Both the position numbers and the translations under genes were made by a program. DNA of 64,000 nucleotides from Nephrocerus scutellatus (taxonomy: Eukaryota > Arthropoda > Insecta > Diptera > Pipunculidae): assembly GCA_947095585.1 (NCBI GenBank), contig OX352761.1, forward strand, positions 54,238,019 to 54,302,018, in the 5' to 3' direction. Within the stretch, counting starts at the first letter, position 1. Each line of letters opens with the position of its first letter. The notes beneath the pieces were generated by a model that was not told the DNA's origin, did not search any database, and saw only the letters and a program-made list of their open reading frames with translations. Shown here in pieces: positions 29,661 to 42,229 of the stretch.

Positions 29661-31905
29661 GGTAAATATGTGGTCATTCCAACGAAGCTTGTCGTTAACG
29701 CACATACCGAGAATTGCGAGATTTTCAGTTTCATCGATGCAAGTGCCATTCATGGATAATGGCATGGGGTTAAGGATTCGCTTGGACGACAGGAGACAGC
29801 ATTGGGTTTATGAAGCGTTAAATTCTACTCGATTGATTTCTCCCCATTGTATTATGCTGTCAAGGTCAGAATTTAACGAGCTTAACATACAAAGTTGTTT
29901 GAGTTCCACATCAGAGGTGGAGGGACGTTCCTCAAACTTATATGAGATGCTGAGAGTGCTCTCGTCAGCGAAGGAGTGAATTGGATTAGAAGTCACAGAT
30001 AAGAGATCATTAATAAAAATGAGAGTGTTGGGGACAGAACAGAGCCCTGGGGAACGCCAGCATTTATGTGGTGTATTTCAGACTTGAAACCGTCTAAAAC
30101 AACTTGAATTGAGCGGTCCACAAGATAGCTTCTAATCAAATGAAGTAATTTATCATCAACACCATAAGCACGCATTTTACACAAAAGAGCTTGATGCCAA
30201 ACTCTGTCAAATGCCTTCGAAATATCGAGTGCAACAGCTTTACTTTCATCAAAATGATGGAAAGATCGGTTCCACTGTTCGGTGAGATATACCATCAAAT
30301 CACCAGTAGAACGTTGCCCACGAAATCCATACTGCCGGTCACTAAGGATTACGTTGGTTTCAAGATATTTCTTAAGCTGATAATTGATCAGCGTTTCCAT
30401 GACCTTGGAAAGAATGGATGTAAGTGCTATGGGTCGGTACGAAGAAGGAGACGACGGCTCGCCTTTTTTGGGTATTGGCTAGACAAATGCAGTTTTCCAA
30501 CTTCTCGGGAAGAGTCCAGAAGAATAGGATAGATGGAAAAGCTTACGCAATGGTAATGTCAGCTTGGAAGAACACCTCTTCAGCACTAGTGGAGAAATAC
30601 CATCTGGCCCAGCGGATTTGTGAGTGTTGAGATCATTTAAAACTCTAGCAACTGCACGAGTACGAAAAAATATCTGTCCCATAGAGTGTTCAATATTCTG
30701 AGGTGCAGGAGGCGGCAATGCACAATCTGGAAGCGTAGAGCTAGCTGCGAAATGCGCAGCAAACAGATTGGCCTTGTCTATAGAGCTGACAACTGGAATG
30801 TCATTATAAATAAGCGTTGGAATCGACGACGAGGCTGTATTTTTGATTCTTTTCACGAAAGACCAAAAATTTTTACTACCTTTGGGACATTGTAGTATTT
30901 TTTGCCTTAATTTTCGGTCGTAGGCGAATTTGACTCGCCGAAGATGGGCATTGCAATCATTTCTTGCTCGTTTAAACTTTTTTCGGTTTTCCTCGGTAGG
31001 GTTTGCTTTGTAAAACCGAAAGCATACCTCTCTAATCCTAGAAGCCTCTCTACAGCTCAAGTCATACCATCCATCGTCCTTTGATTTGATAGATTTATTC
31101 CTGAAAGGGATTAACTTTTTCATACCAATAAGAATGATGTTTGTGATTGCATCAGCGGCGGCATCCACGTTGCTGTCACGAAAAAATAGCGACTAGTTAG
31201 TTCTCCCAAAGAAGTTGTTAAGGCCGTCCCAATTGGCTTTCTCGTAATGCCATACTATTTTTTTGGGAGTTTTTTCTCTAACTACGTGGTTTATTAACGA
31301 GAAATTAGCTGATACTACACAATGGTCTGACGAGCCTAGAGGCGATAATACATTTACGGAGTATTTCTCAGGACGAGAGGTAAGGAACAAGTCAAGGGTG
31401 TTAGCGGAATGATATGCAATGTCAGGTATTCGGGTAGGCTCATTTACAAGCTGAGTAAGGTGATTGAACTCAGCAAATAACTCAACACACCTTCCTTCGG
31501 GTGTTATCTGGCCAGAATGGCGAAGCCATCCAGAATTGTGTACATTGAAATCGCCCGCAATAACGATTTCATGCTTTTTATCAATTCTTAAGATTGAATC
31601 AGTCAGTACATCAAACTCACTCTAAGTTACAACACTGTCTAAGTTGGGGCTTCTGTAAAGGAAACAGTAGTAGATGTTGCGCTCTTGTACCTTAACTTTG
31701 AGCCAAATGAAATTGAATTCCGGTTTGGAACTTTGGCTAGATTGAGGCAAAAGCTGAAATGCAACATCACTCCGGACATAGATTGAGAGTCCGCGTCGAG
31801 AGAAAAATAATGGCACCAAGCTATACCCAGGCAGATTAAATTCCGAAACATCGGAATTATCAAACACCTGAATTTCACTCAGTGCCAAAATTGCTGGCCT
31901 GTGGA
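29661..31905 (-). pseudogene. LINE endonuclease-RT fragment (unit 2)
   Basis: Copy of the unit 1 frames, beginning within the C-terminal region. Retains the FADE box (about 29962-29973) and the same frameshifts. The LINE 3' end and poly-A are absent because the unit starts inside the ORF. Confidence 0.85.
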
Positions 31906-32968
31906 CATGATAAACAGAAATACAAGGTAATATATTCCGCGTTTCAAATTTGGTTTTTTCTGCGCATGTACGTCATTTTGATACCTCTAGATCAGCTGTC
32001 ACTTTAATTCCCTCTCTTACTTGTGTGTTTTTTTTTCTTAATACAGAAAAAATATTGTGTTTAAGAAGTAAATGTAATATTTAAATCGTACATACTTGGC
32101 CGAAACGAAGGAATCATGTCAGATGCAGCTAATGTTATGGCTATGCCGGAATCAGAAATGGAGCATATGGGTTTACACGAAAAAAACCGGGACTTCTCAG
32201 AAAGCGCTGATGGTAGCATTTTGATATCATCCAACTTATTATCGGATCTTTTGCCGACAGAATGTGTAACCATTGCAAATGATGAGGAGCAAATATTCAC
32301 TCTTGATGACATGAGCGATATCAAGTATGATGCCATAGAATATTTAGCTGGGTATCTCATAAAACGTTTCAAAGGAATCAGGACTTACATGGACAAATGT
32401 TATTAGCGAAGGGGGCTTGCATAAGCCTAATGCATTATTTCTTTCGGAATTGGGAAAATTGGATACGATTTTCAATGAACAAAATGGTGAAAACAATAAT
32501 TCACTTAAATCATGTTCAAATTATATTTCTTCTCTAATTTCTCAATATAACTGTGATAACAAATTAAACATTGAAATCGTTAAAGTTTTTTTCCGATGTA
32601 AAATGTATTTTCGAATTAATATTAAAAAAAGGGGGTTGCAAAATAAGCTTCATTGTAAAAAAAGAAAAATTAACCAAACAGTTAACTGAAACTATGATAG
32701 GTATCATAATATATACCTATATAATAGATATAATAATGACCTACGTGTACCTGTGTATGTGTATTCAAATTATCTTAATAAAAATATATATTTTTAACAA
32801 GAAAAACCAATTATTATTTAACTTTTATTAAAAAAATGTTCAGATAGGTATAATAAATACCTCATAATGATAGAACAAAGCAAAGGGTATAAAGCTTACG
32901 TCATTAATGTTAGAAAGAGATGGAGATAAACATGCGCAATATATTACCTTGTATTTCTGTTTATCATG
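31906..32968 (+). mobile_element. P-like DNA transposon (unit 2)
   Basis: Same 31-bp ends and broken frames (32116-32406, 32417-32689) as unit 1. One T-run is altered to TTTTTTTTCTTAATACAG near 32030, shared with units 3 and 4. Confidence 0.75.
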
Positions 32969-33287
32969 TTCTCAGCCCACGTATGTTGCTGAGATCCACT
33001 CTGAAAACACACATAACTACAACAAACAAACACACAATACACAACTTACCGCTTCTTTAAACCGAATTGAGAAGGGTATGTCTCTATTTGGATTATCAAC
33101 ACAAATTGTTGCCAGTGTTATGTCTTCACAACAAAATGAGTTAAATAACATACATACCCTAGAAATTTTACCTCTTGTTTACAGTAAGTAGATTTCTCGT
33201 TGTCAATAGTGATATGAGCTTCGCTTAGTGCTTTTGTTATAGTTTCTATATGAGCGAGGTGCTCGCCTGCGGTTTCAGAAAGTATTA

Positions 33288-33513
33288 AAGGGTGTTTTTT
33301 TGGGAGGTTTGTTTTTCCGATAGATGTCGTTTTATTTTATGACAGTTGTTTTGACAGCTCAAAGTGGCATTTCTACTCAGTATTGTTTGGCAAATCATTA
33401 TGAAAAAAAAAAAAAAAAAAAAAAAAAAAATGACATTTGTGAAAAATAGTCGTGGTAGCCATATGCCAGAAATTGTGTTTAAATGTTAAATGCCAAAAAA
33501 TTATCTACCAAAT
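33288..33513. mobile_element. Partial MITE arm (unit 2)
   Basis: Same truncated arm as in unit 1 with a shorter A-run. Confidence 0.88.
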
Positions 33514-33515
33514 GT

Positions 33516-35753
33516 GGTAAATATGTGGTCATTCCAACGAAGCTTGTCGTTAACGCACATACCGAGAATTGCGAGATTTTCAGTTTCATCGATGCAAGTG
33601 CCATTCATGGATAATGGCATGGGGTTAAGGATTCGCTTGGACGACAGGAGACAGCATTGGGTTTATGAAACGTTAAATTCTACTCGATTGATTTCTCCCC
33701 ATTGTATTATGCTGTCAAGGTCAGAATTTAACGAGCTTAACATACAAAGTTGTTTGAGTTCCACATCAGAGGTGGAGGGACGTTCCTCAAACTTATATGA
33801 GATGCTGAGAGTGCTCTCGTCAGCGAAGGAGTGAATTGGATTAGAAGTCACAGATAAGAGATCATTAATAAAAATGAGAGTGTTGGGGACAGAACAGAGC
33901 CCTGGGGAACGCCAGCATTTATGTGGTGTATTTCAGACTTGAAACCGTCTAAAACAACTTGAATTGAGCGGTCCACAAGATAGCTTCTAATCAAATGAAG
34001 TAATTTATCATCAACACCATAAGCACGCATTTTACACAAAAGAGCTTGATGCCAAACTCTGTCAAATGCCTTCGAAATATCGAGTGCAACAGCTTTACTT
34101 TCATCAAAATGATGGAAAGATCGGTTCCACTGTTCGGTGAGATATACCATCAAATCACCAGTAGAACGTTGCCCACGAAATCCATACTGCTAAGGATTAC
34201 GTTGGTTTCAAGATATTTCTTAAGCTGATAATTGATCAGCGTTTCCATGACCTTGGAAAGAATGGATGTAAGTGCTATGGGTCGGTACGAAGAAGGAGAC
34301 GACGGCTCGCCTTTTTTGGGTATTGGCTAGACAAATGCAGTTTTCCAACTTCTCGGGAAGAGTCCAGAAGAATAGGATAGATGGAAAAGCTTACGCAATG
34401 GTAATGTCAGCTTGGAAGAACACCTCTTCAGAACTAGTGGAGAAATACCATCTGGCCCAGCGGATTTGTGAGTGTTGAGATCATTTAAAACTCTAGCAAC
34501 TGCACGAGTACGAAAAAATATCTGTCCCATAGAGTGTTCAATATTCTGAGGTGCAGGAGGCGGCAATGCACAATCTGGAAGCGTAGAGCTAGCTGCGAAA
34601 TGCGCAGCAAACAGATTGGCCTTGTCTATAGAGCTGACAACTGGAATGTCATTATAAATAAGCGTTGGAATCGACGACGAGGCTGTATTTTTGATTCTTT
34701 TCACGAAAGACCAAAAATTTTTACTACCTTTGGGACATTGTAGTATTTTTTGCCTTAATTTTCGGTCGTAGGCGAATTTGACTCGCCGAAGATGGGCATT
34801 GCAATCATTTCTTGCTCGTTTAAACTTTTTTCGGTTTTCCTCGGTAGGGTTTGCTTTGTAAAACCGAAAGCATACCTCTCTAATCCTAGAAGCCTCTCTA
34901 CAGCTCAAGTCATACCATCCATCGTCCTTTGATTTGATAGATTTATTCCTGAAAGGGATTAACTTTTTCATACCAATAAGAATGATGTTTGTGATTGCAT
35001 CAGCGGCGGCATCCACGTTGCTGTCACGAAAAAATAGCGACTAGTTAGTTCTCCCAAAGAAGTTGTTAAGGCCGTCCCAATTGGCTTTCTCGTAATGCCA
35101 TACTATTTTTTTGGGAGTTTTTTCTCTAACTACGTGGTTTATTAACGAGAAATTAGCTGATACTACACAATGGTCTGACGAGCCTAGAGGCGATAATACA
35201 TTTACGGAGTATTTCTCAGGACGAGAGGTAAGGAACAAGTCAAGGGTGTTAGCGGAATGATATGCAATGTCAGGTATTCGGGTAGGCTCATTTACAAGCT
35301 GAGTAAGGTGATTGAACTCAGCAAATAACTCAACACACCTTCCTTCGGGTGTTATCTGGCCAGAATGGCGAAGCCATCCAGAATTGTGTACATTGAAATC
35401 GCCCGCAATAACGATTTCATGCTTTTTATCAATTCTTAAGATTGAATCAGTCAGTGCATCAAACTCACTCTAAGTTACAACACTGTCTAAGTTGGGGCTT
35501 CTGTAAAGGAAACAGTAGTAGATGTTGCGCTCTTGTACCTTAACTTTGAGCCAAATGAAATTGAATTCCGGTTTGGAACTTTGGCTAGATTGAGGCAAAA
35601 GCTGAAATGCAACATCACTCCGGACATAGATTGAGAGTCCGCGTCGAGAGAAAAATAATGGCACCAAGCTATACCCAGGCAGATTAAATTCCGAAACATC
35701 GGAATTATCAAACACCTGAATTTCACTCAGTGCCAAAATTGCTGGCCTGTGGA
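33516..35753 (-). pseudogene. LINE endonuclease-RT fragment (unit 3)
   Basis: As unit 2, with an additional 7-bp deletion near 34189 that breaks the RT frame between the FRGQRSTGD motif region and upstream sequence. Confidence 0.85.
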
Positions 35754-36816
35754 CATGATAAACAGAAATACAAGGTAATATATTCCGCGTTTCAAATTTG
35801 GTTTTTTCTGCGCATGTACGTCATTTTGATACCTCTAGATCAGCTGTCACTTTAATTCCCTCTCTTACTTGTGTGTTTTTTTTTCTTAATACAGAAAAAA
35901 TATTGTGTTTAAGAAGTAAATGTAATATTTAAATCGTACATACTTGGCCGAAACGAAGGAATCATGTCAGATGCAGCTAATGTTATGGCTATGCCGGAAT
36001 CAGAAATGGAGCATATGGGTTTACACGAAAAAAACCGGGACTTCTCAGAAAGCGCTGATGGTAGCATTTTGATATCATCCAACTTATTATCGGATCTTTT
36101 GCCGACAGAATGTGTAACCATTGCAAATGATGAGGAGCAAATATTCACTCTTGATGACATGAGCGATATCAAGTATGATGCCATAGAATATTTAGCTGGG
36201 TATCTCATAAAACGTTTCAAAGGAATCAGGACTTACATGGACAAATGTTATTAGCGAAGGGGGCTTGCATAAGCCTAATGCATTATTTCTTTCGGAATTG
36301 GGAAAATTGGATACGATTTTCAATGAACAAAATGGTGAAAACAATAATTCACTTAAATCATGTTCAAATTATATTTCTTCTCTAATTTCTCAATATAACT
36401 GTGATAACAAATTAAACATTGAAATCGTTAAAGTTTTTTTCCGATGTAAAATGTATTTTCGAATTAATATTAAAAAAAGGGGGTTGCAAAATAAGCTTCA
36501 TTGTAAAAAAAGAAAAATTAACCAAACAGTTAACTGAAACTATGATAGGTATCATAATATATACCTATATAATAGATATAATAATGACCTACGTGTACCT
36601 GTGTATGTGTATTCAAATTATCTTAATAAAAATATATATTTTTAACAAGAAAAACCAATTATTATTTAACTTTTATTAAAAACATGTTCAGATAGGTATA
36701 ATAAATACCTCATAATGATAGAACAAAGCAAAGGGTATAAAGCTTACGTCATCAATGTTAGAAAGAGATGGAGATAAACATGCGCAATATATTACCTTGT
36801 ATTTCTGTTTATCATG
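35754..36816 (+). mobile_element. P-like DNA transposon (unit 3)
   Basis: 31-bp ends intact; frames 35964-36254 and 36265-36537 broken in the same way as in unit 1. Confidence 0.75.
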
Positions 36817-37135
36817 TTCTCAGCCCACGTATGTTGCTGAGATCCACTCTGAAAACACACATAACTACAACAAACAAACACACAATACACAACTTACCGC
36901 TTCTTTAAACCGAATTGAGAAGGGTATGTCTCTATTTGGATTATCAACACAAATTGTTGCCAGTGTTATGTCTTCACAACAAAATGAGTTAAATAACATA
37001 CATACCCTAGAAATTTTACCTCTTGTTTACAGTAAGTAGATTTCTCGTTGTCAATAGTGATATGAGCTTCGCTTAGTGCTTTTGTTATAGTTTCTATATG
37101 AGCGAGGTGCTCGCCTGCGGTTTCAGAAAGTATTA

Positions 37136-37359
37136 AAGGGTGTTTTTTTGGGAGGTTTGTTTTTCCGATAGATGTCGTTTTATTTTATGACAGTTGTTTT
37201 GACAGCTCAAAGTGGCATTTCTACTCAGTATTGTTTGGCAAATCATTATGAAAAAAAAAAAAAAAAAAAAAAAAAATGACATTTGTGAAAAATAGTCGTG
37301 GTAGCCATATGCCAGAAATTGTGTTTAAATGTTAAATGCCAAAAAATTATCTACCAAAT
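37136..37359. mobile_element. Partial MITE arm (unit 3)
   Basis: Same truncation point ACCAAAT followed by GT and the next unit; shortest A-run of the four. Confidence 0.88.
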
Positions 37360-37361
37360 GT

Positions 37362-39599
37362 GGTAAATATGTGGTCATTCCAACGAAGCTTGTCGTTAAC
37401 GCACATACCGAGAATTGCGAGATTTTCAGTTTCATCGATGCAAGTGCCATTCATGGATAATGGCATGGGGTTAAGGATTCGCTTGGACGACAGGAGACAG
37501 CATTGGGTTTATGAAGCGTTAAATTCTACTCGATTGATTTCTCCCCATTGTATTATGCTGTCAAGGTCAGAATTTAACGAGCTTAACATACAAAGTTGTT
37601 TGAGTTCCACATCAGAGGTGGAGGGACGTTCCTCAAACTTATATGAGATGCTGAGAGTGCTCTCGTCAGCGAAGGAGTGAATTGGATTAGAAGTCACAGA
37701 TAAGAGATCATTAATAAAAATGAGAGTGTTGGGGACAGAACAGAGCCCTGGGGAACGCCAGCATTTATGTGGTGTATTTCAGACTTGAAACCGTCTAAAA
37801 CAACTTGAATTGAGCGGTCCACAAGATAGCTTCTAATCAAATGAAGTAATTTATCATCAACACCATAAGCACGCATTTTACACAAAAGAGCTTGATGCCA
37901 AACTCTGTCAAATGCCTTCGAAATATCGAGTGCAACAGCTTTACTTTCATCAAAATGATGGAAAGATCGGTTCCACTGTTCGGTGAGATATACCATCAAA
38001 TCACCAGTAGAACGTTGCCCACGAAATCCATACTGCTAAGGATTACGTTGGTTTCAAGATATTTCTTAAGCTGATAATTGATCAGCGTTTCCATGACCTT
38101 GGAAAGAATGGATGTAAGTGCTATGGGTCGGTACGAAGAAGGAGACGACGGCTCGCCTTTTTTGGGTATTGGCTAGACAAATGCAGTTTTCCAACTTCTC
38201 GGGAAGAGTCCAGAAGAATAGGATAGATGGAAAAGCTTACGCAATGGTAATGTCAGCTTGGAAGAACACCTCTTCAGAACTAGTGGAGAAATACCATCTG
38301 GCCCAGCGGATTTGTGAGTGTTGAGATCATTTAAAACTCTAGCAACTGCACGAGTACGAAAAAATATCTGTCCCATAGAGTGTTCAATATTCTGAGGTGC
38401 AGGAGGCGGCAATGCACAATCTGGAAGCGTAGAGCTAGCTGCGAAATGCGCAGCAAACAGATTGGCCTTGTCTATAGAGCTGACAACTGGAATGTCATTA
38501 TAAATAAGCGTTGGAATCGACGACGAGGCTGTATTTTTGATTCTTTTCACGAAAGACCAAAAATTTTTACTACCTTTGGGACATTGTAGTATTTTATGCC
38601 TTAATTTTCGGTCGTAGGCGAATTTGACTCGCCGAAGATGGGCATTGCAATCATTTCTTGCTCGTTTAAACTTTTTTCGGTTTTCCTCGGTAGGGTTTGC
38701 TTTGTAAAACCGAAAGCATACCTCTCTAATCCTAGAAGCCTCTCTACAGCTCAAGTCATACCATCCATCGTCCTTTGATTTGATAGATTTATTCCTGAAA
38801 GGGATTAACTTTTTCATACCAATAAGAATGATGTTTGTGATTGCATCAGCGGCGGCATCCACGTTGCTGTCACGAAACAATAGCGACTAGTTAGTTCTCC
38901 CAAAGAAGTTGTTAAGGCCGTCCCAATTGGCTTTCTCGTAATGCCATACTATTTTTTTGGGAGTTTTTTCTCTAACTACGTGGTTTATTAACGAGAAATT
39001 AGCTGATACTACACAATGGTCTGACGAGCCTAGAGGCGATAATACATTTACGGAGTATTTCTCAGGACGAGAGGTAAGGAACAAGTCAAGGGTGTTAGCG
39101 GAATGATATGCAATGTCAGGTATTCGGGTAGGCTCATTTACAAGCTGAGTAAGGTGATTGAACTCAGCAAATAACTCAACACACCTTCCTTCGGGTGTTA
39201 TCTGGCCAGAATGGCGAAGCCATCCAGAATTGTGTACATTGAAATCGCCCGCAATAACGATTTCATGCTTTTTATCAATTCTTAAGATTGAATCAGTCAG
39301 TGCATCAAACTCACTCTAAGTTACAACACTGTCTAAGTTGGGGCTTCTGTAAAGGAAACAGTAGTAGATGTTGCGCTCTTGTACCTTAACTTTGAGCCAA
39401 ATGAAATTGAATTCCGGTTTGGAACTTTGGCTAGATTGAGGCAAAAGCTGAAATGCAACATCACTCCGGACATAGATTGAGAGTCCGCGTCGAGAGAAAA
39501 ATAATGGCACCAAGCTATACCCAGGCAGATTAAATTCCGAAACATCGGAATTATCAAACACCTGAATTTCACTCAGAGCCAAAATTGCTGGCCTGTGGA
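37362..39599 (-). pseudogene. LINE endonuclease-RT fragment (unit 4)
   Basis: As unit 3. A base change near 38877 (ACAATAGC for AAAATAGC) opens the linker frame by a few codons. Confidence 0.85.
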
Positions 39600-40661
39600 C
39601 ATGATAAACAGAAATACAAGGTAATATATTCCGCGTTTCAAATTTGGTTTTTTCTGCGCATGTACGTCATTTTGATACCTCTAGATCAGCTGTCACTTTA
39701 ATTCCCTCTCTTACTTGTGTGTTTTTTTTTCTTAATACAGAAAAAATATTGTGTTTAAGAAGTAAATGTAATATTTAAATCGTACATACTTGGCCGAAAC
39801 GAAGGAATCATGTCAGATGCAGCTAATGTTATGGCTATGCCGGAATCAGAAATGGAGCATATGGGTTTACACGAAAAAAACCGGGACTTCTCAGAAAGCG
39901 CTGATGGTAGCATTTTGATATCATCCAACTTATTATCGGATCTTTTGCCGACAGAATGTGTAACCATTGCAAATGATGAGGAGCAAATATTCACTCTTGA
40001 TGACATGAGCGATATCAAGTATGATGCCATAGAATATTTAGCTGGGTATCTCATAAAACGTTTCAAAGGAATCAGGACTTACATGGACAAATGTTATTAG
40101 CGAAGGGGGCTTGCATAAGCCTAATGCATTATTTCTTTCGGAATTGGGAAAATTGGATACGATTTTCAATGAACAAAATGGTGAAAACAATAATTCACTT
40201 AAATCATGTTCAAATTATATTTCTTCTCTAATTTCTCAATATAACTGTGATAACAAATTAAACATTGAAATCGTTAAAGTTTTTTTCCGATGTAAAATGT
40301 ATTTTCGAATTAATATTAAAAAAGGGGGTTGCAAAATAAGCTTCATTGTAAAAAAAGAAAAATTAACCAAACAGTTAACTGAAACTATGATAGGTATCAT
40401 AATATATACCTATATAATAGATATAATAATGACCTACGTGTACCTGTGTATGTGTATTCAAATTATCTTAATAAAAATATATATTTTTAACAAGAAAAAC
40501 CAATTATTATTTAACTTTTATTAAAAACATGTTCAGATAGGTATAATAAATACCTCATAATGATAGAACAAAGCAAAGGGTATAAAGCTTACGTCATCAA
40601 TGTTAGAAAGAGATGGAGATAAACATGCACAATATATTACCTTGTATTTCTGTTTATCATG
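39600..40661 (+). mobile_element. P-like DNA transposon (unit 4)
   Basis: 31-bp ends intact. A one-base shorter A-run near 40318 fuses the downstream short frames into one of 137 codons (40111-40524), which is chance fusion rather than a longer transposase. Confidence 0.75.
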
Positions 40662-40830
40662 TTCTCAGCCCACGTATGTTGCTGAGATCCACTCTGAAAA
40701 CACACATAACTACAACAAACAAACACACAATACACAACTTACCGCTTCTTTAAACCGAATTGAGAAGGGTATGTCTCTATTTGGATTATCAACACAAATT
40801 GTTGCCAGTGTTATGTCTTCACAACAAAAT

Positions 40831-40978
40831 GAGTTAAATAACATACATACCCTAGAAATTTTACCTCTTGTTTACAGTAAGTAGATTTCTCGTTGTCAAT
40901 AGTGATATGAGCTTCGCTTAGTGCTTTTGTTATAGTTTCTATATGAGCGAGGTGCTCGCCTGCGGTTTCAGAAAGTAT
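40831..40978 (-). pseudogene. Element C RT fragment between LINE and MITE
   Basis: The minus strand encodes about 45 residues of RT downstream of the catalytic box (EHLAHIETITKAL, then KQEVKFLGY). It fills the gap between RT on the right (YIDDV at 41385-41400) and RT on the left (25164). Copies at 29280-29427, 33138-33285 and 36986-37133 were carried along by the array. Confidence 0.78.
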
Positions 40979-40980
40979 TA

Positions 40981-41095
40981 AAGGGTGTTTTTTTGGGAGG
41001 TTTGTTTTTCCGATAGATGTCGTTTTATTTTATGACAGTTGTTTTGACAGCTCAAAGTGGCATTTCTACTCAGTATTGTTTGGCAAATCATTATG

Positions 41096-41130
<35 letters not shown>

Positions 41131-41382
41131 ACATTTGTGAAAAATAGTCGTGGTAGCCATATGCCAGAAATTGTGTTTAAATGTTAAATGCCAAAAAATT
41201 ATCTACCAAATAAAAAAAAATTTTGGTCATTTCACAATTTTATATGTGTTTTATTCAAAAAAAAAAATCGGCAACCTCTTAAAAAACACCCGTTAGATAT
41301 AGATACTTTGAGCTGTCAAAACAACTGTCATAAAATAAAACGACATCTATCGGAAAAACAAACCTCCCAAAAAAACACCCGT
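40981..41382. mobile_element. MITE: one full arm plus truncated inverted arm
   Basis: 40981-41297 is a full arm with both ends (AAGGGTGTTTTTTT and ACACCCGTTA). It is followed by an inverted fragment 41306-41382. TA dinucleotides at 40979-40980 and 41383-41384 flank it, inside the RT of element C just after the catalytic box. Same family as 3629-4261. Confidence 0.85.
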
Positions 41383-41384
41383 TA

Positions 41385-42229
41385 TTACATCGTCTATATA
41401 GACGTGACAGAATTTTCCTATGTATGGTTTAAGTATATCATCCATAGCAGCTTGGAATATTGCCGGTTCCTATTTAAGACCGAATGGCATTCTTACGTAT
41501 TCATACTTGCCATTATTTACAGAAAATGTTGTTTTCCTAATATCTTCCTCCTTCATTTTAATTTGATGAAAACTGCTTTGAAGATCTAATGTAGTAAAGA
41601 ACTTTCCTTTACCTAAATTACTTACTTCTCCATATGATATTTTATAGTTTTAGTAAATGCATTAAGCTTTTTAAAATCTACAACTAATCTAAACTTTTTT
41701 GTTTCATCTTCATTAACTCCCTTTTTGTATACCACCCATATATGATTGTTGTAGGCTGATCTGCTGGTACGGATTACACCGTTCTCTAAAATATTCTTTT
41801 TTTCGGAATTAATGAAATGATTAGCACTCTGAGGATGTGGATATTGTTTTGACCATATCGGGTCCTCATGTGCGGTGGTAATATCGCATTCAACATTTGT
41901 GTTGAATGGAAGATAATTGGGTTGTTGTGTAAATAAACCCGTGTTTTTAATAATTCTTTTCTTTTATAATTCTTTCAATCTTATGACGTGTTTTTCTTAT
42001 TACTTTCTATGTGAAGAGTATTTAGCAGGTGTTCGTCGAAAACAAGGGGTACTATGCCCGTTTCATATTCTAACGGTCCTTGACCTATGTTAATTACTCC
42101 ATTTTTTTCTTTAATGTTTTAACTCCAAATATTACGTCGTAATCTGTTAATTCTGGAAGTACGTAATACTTATATCCTAAATTGTTCGCTGTTTGGAATA
42201 TTCATTTCCTGTGGATTGTTCTACCCAAA
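41385..42229 (-). pseudogene. Element C protease end and RT N-terminal half
   Basis: The minus strand shows the RT box YIDDV next to the [15 protein letters not shown] near 41480-41510, FFTTLDLQSSFHQI near 41560-41605 and FRLVVDFKKLNAF near 41655-41700. Further right, YDVIFGVKTL near 42120-42150 is the end of a protease domain. Multiple stops and frameshifts. Confidence 0.75.

Larger units (their letters stand above)
29661..33515 (-). repeat. 3.85-kb tandem array, unit 2 (3855 bp)
   Basis: Same order: LINE part 29661-31905, P-like 31906-32968, LINE 5' end to 33130, ACAAAAT 33131-33137, RT fragment 33138-33285, MITE part 33288-33513. It differs from the others by few bases (for example CAGTACATC near 31605, CTTCAGCACTAG near 30580, GTCATTAATG near 32901). 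Confidence 0.93.
33516..37361 (-). repeat. 3.85-kb tandem array, unit 3 (3846 bp)
   Basis: LINE part 33516-35753, P-like 35754-36816, ACAAAAT 36979-36985, RT fragment 36986-37133, MITE part 37136-37359. Lacks 7 bp (CGGTCAC) near 34189 that units 1 and 2 have, and reads AAAAACATG near 36678; both are shared with unit 4. Confidence 0.93.
37362..41211 (-). repeat. 3.85-kb tandem array, unit 4 (about 3850 bp)
   Basis: LINE part 37362-39599, P-like 39600-40661, ACAAAAT 40824-40830, RT fragment 40831-40978, then a MITE that continues past the usual truncation point. Unit 4 is therefore the copy adjoining the original right flank. Shares the 7-bp deletion with unit 3. Confidence 0.93.

Noticed and set aside
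25804..41211. Classical satellite DNA
   Set aside because: Only four units of 3.85 kb, each a recognisable composite of transposons.
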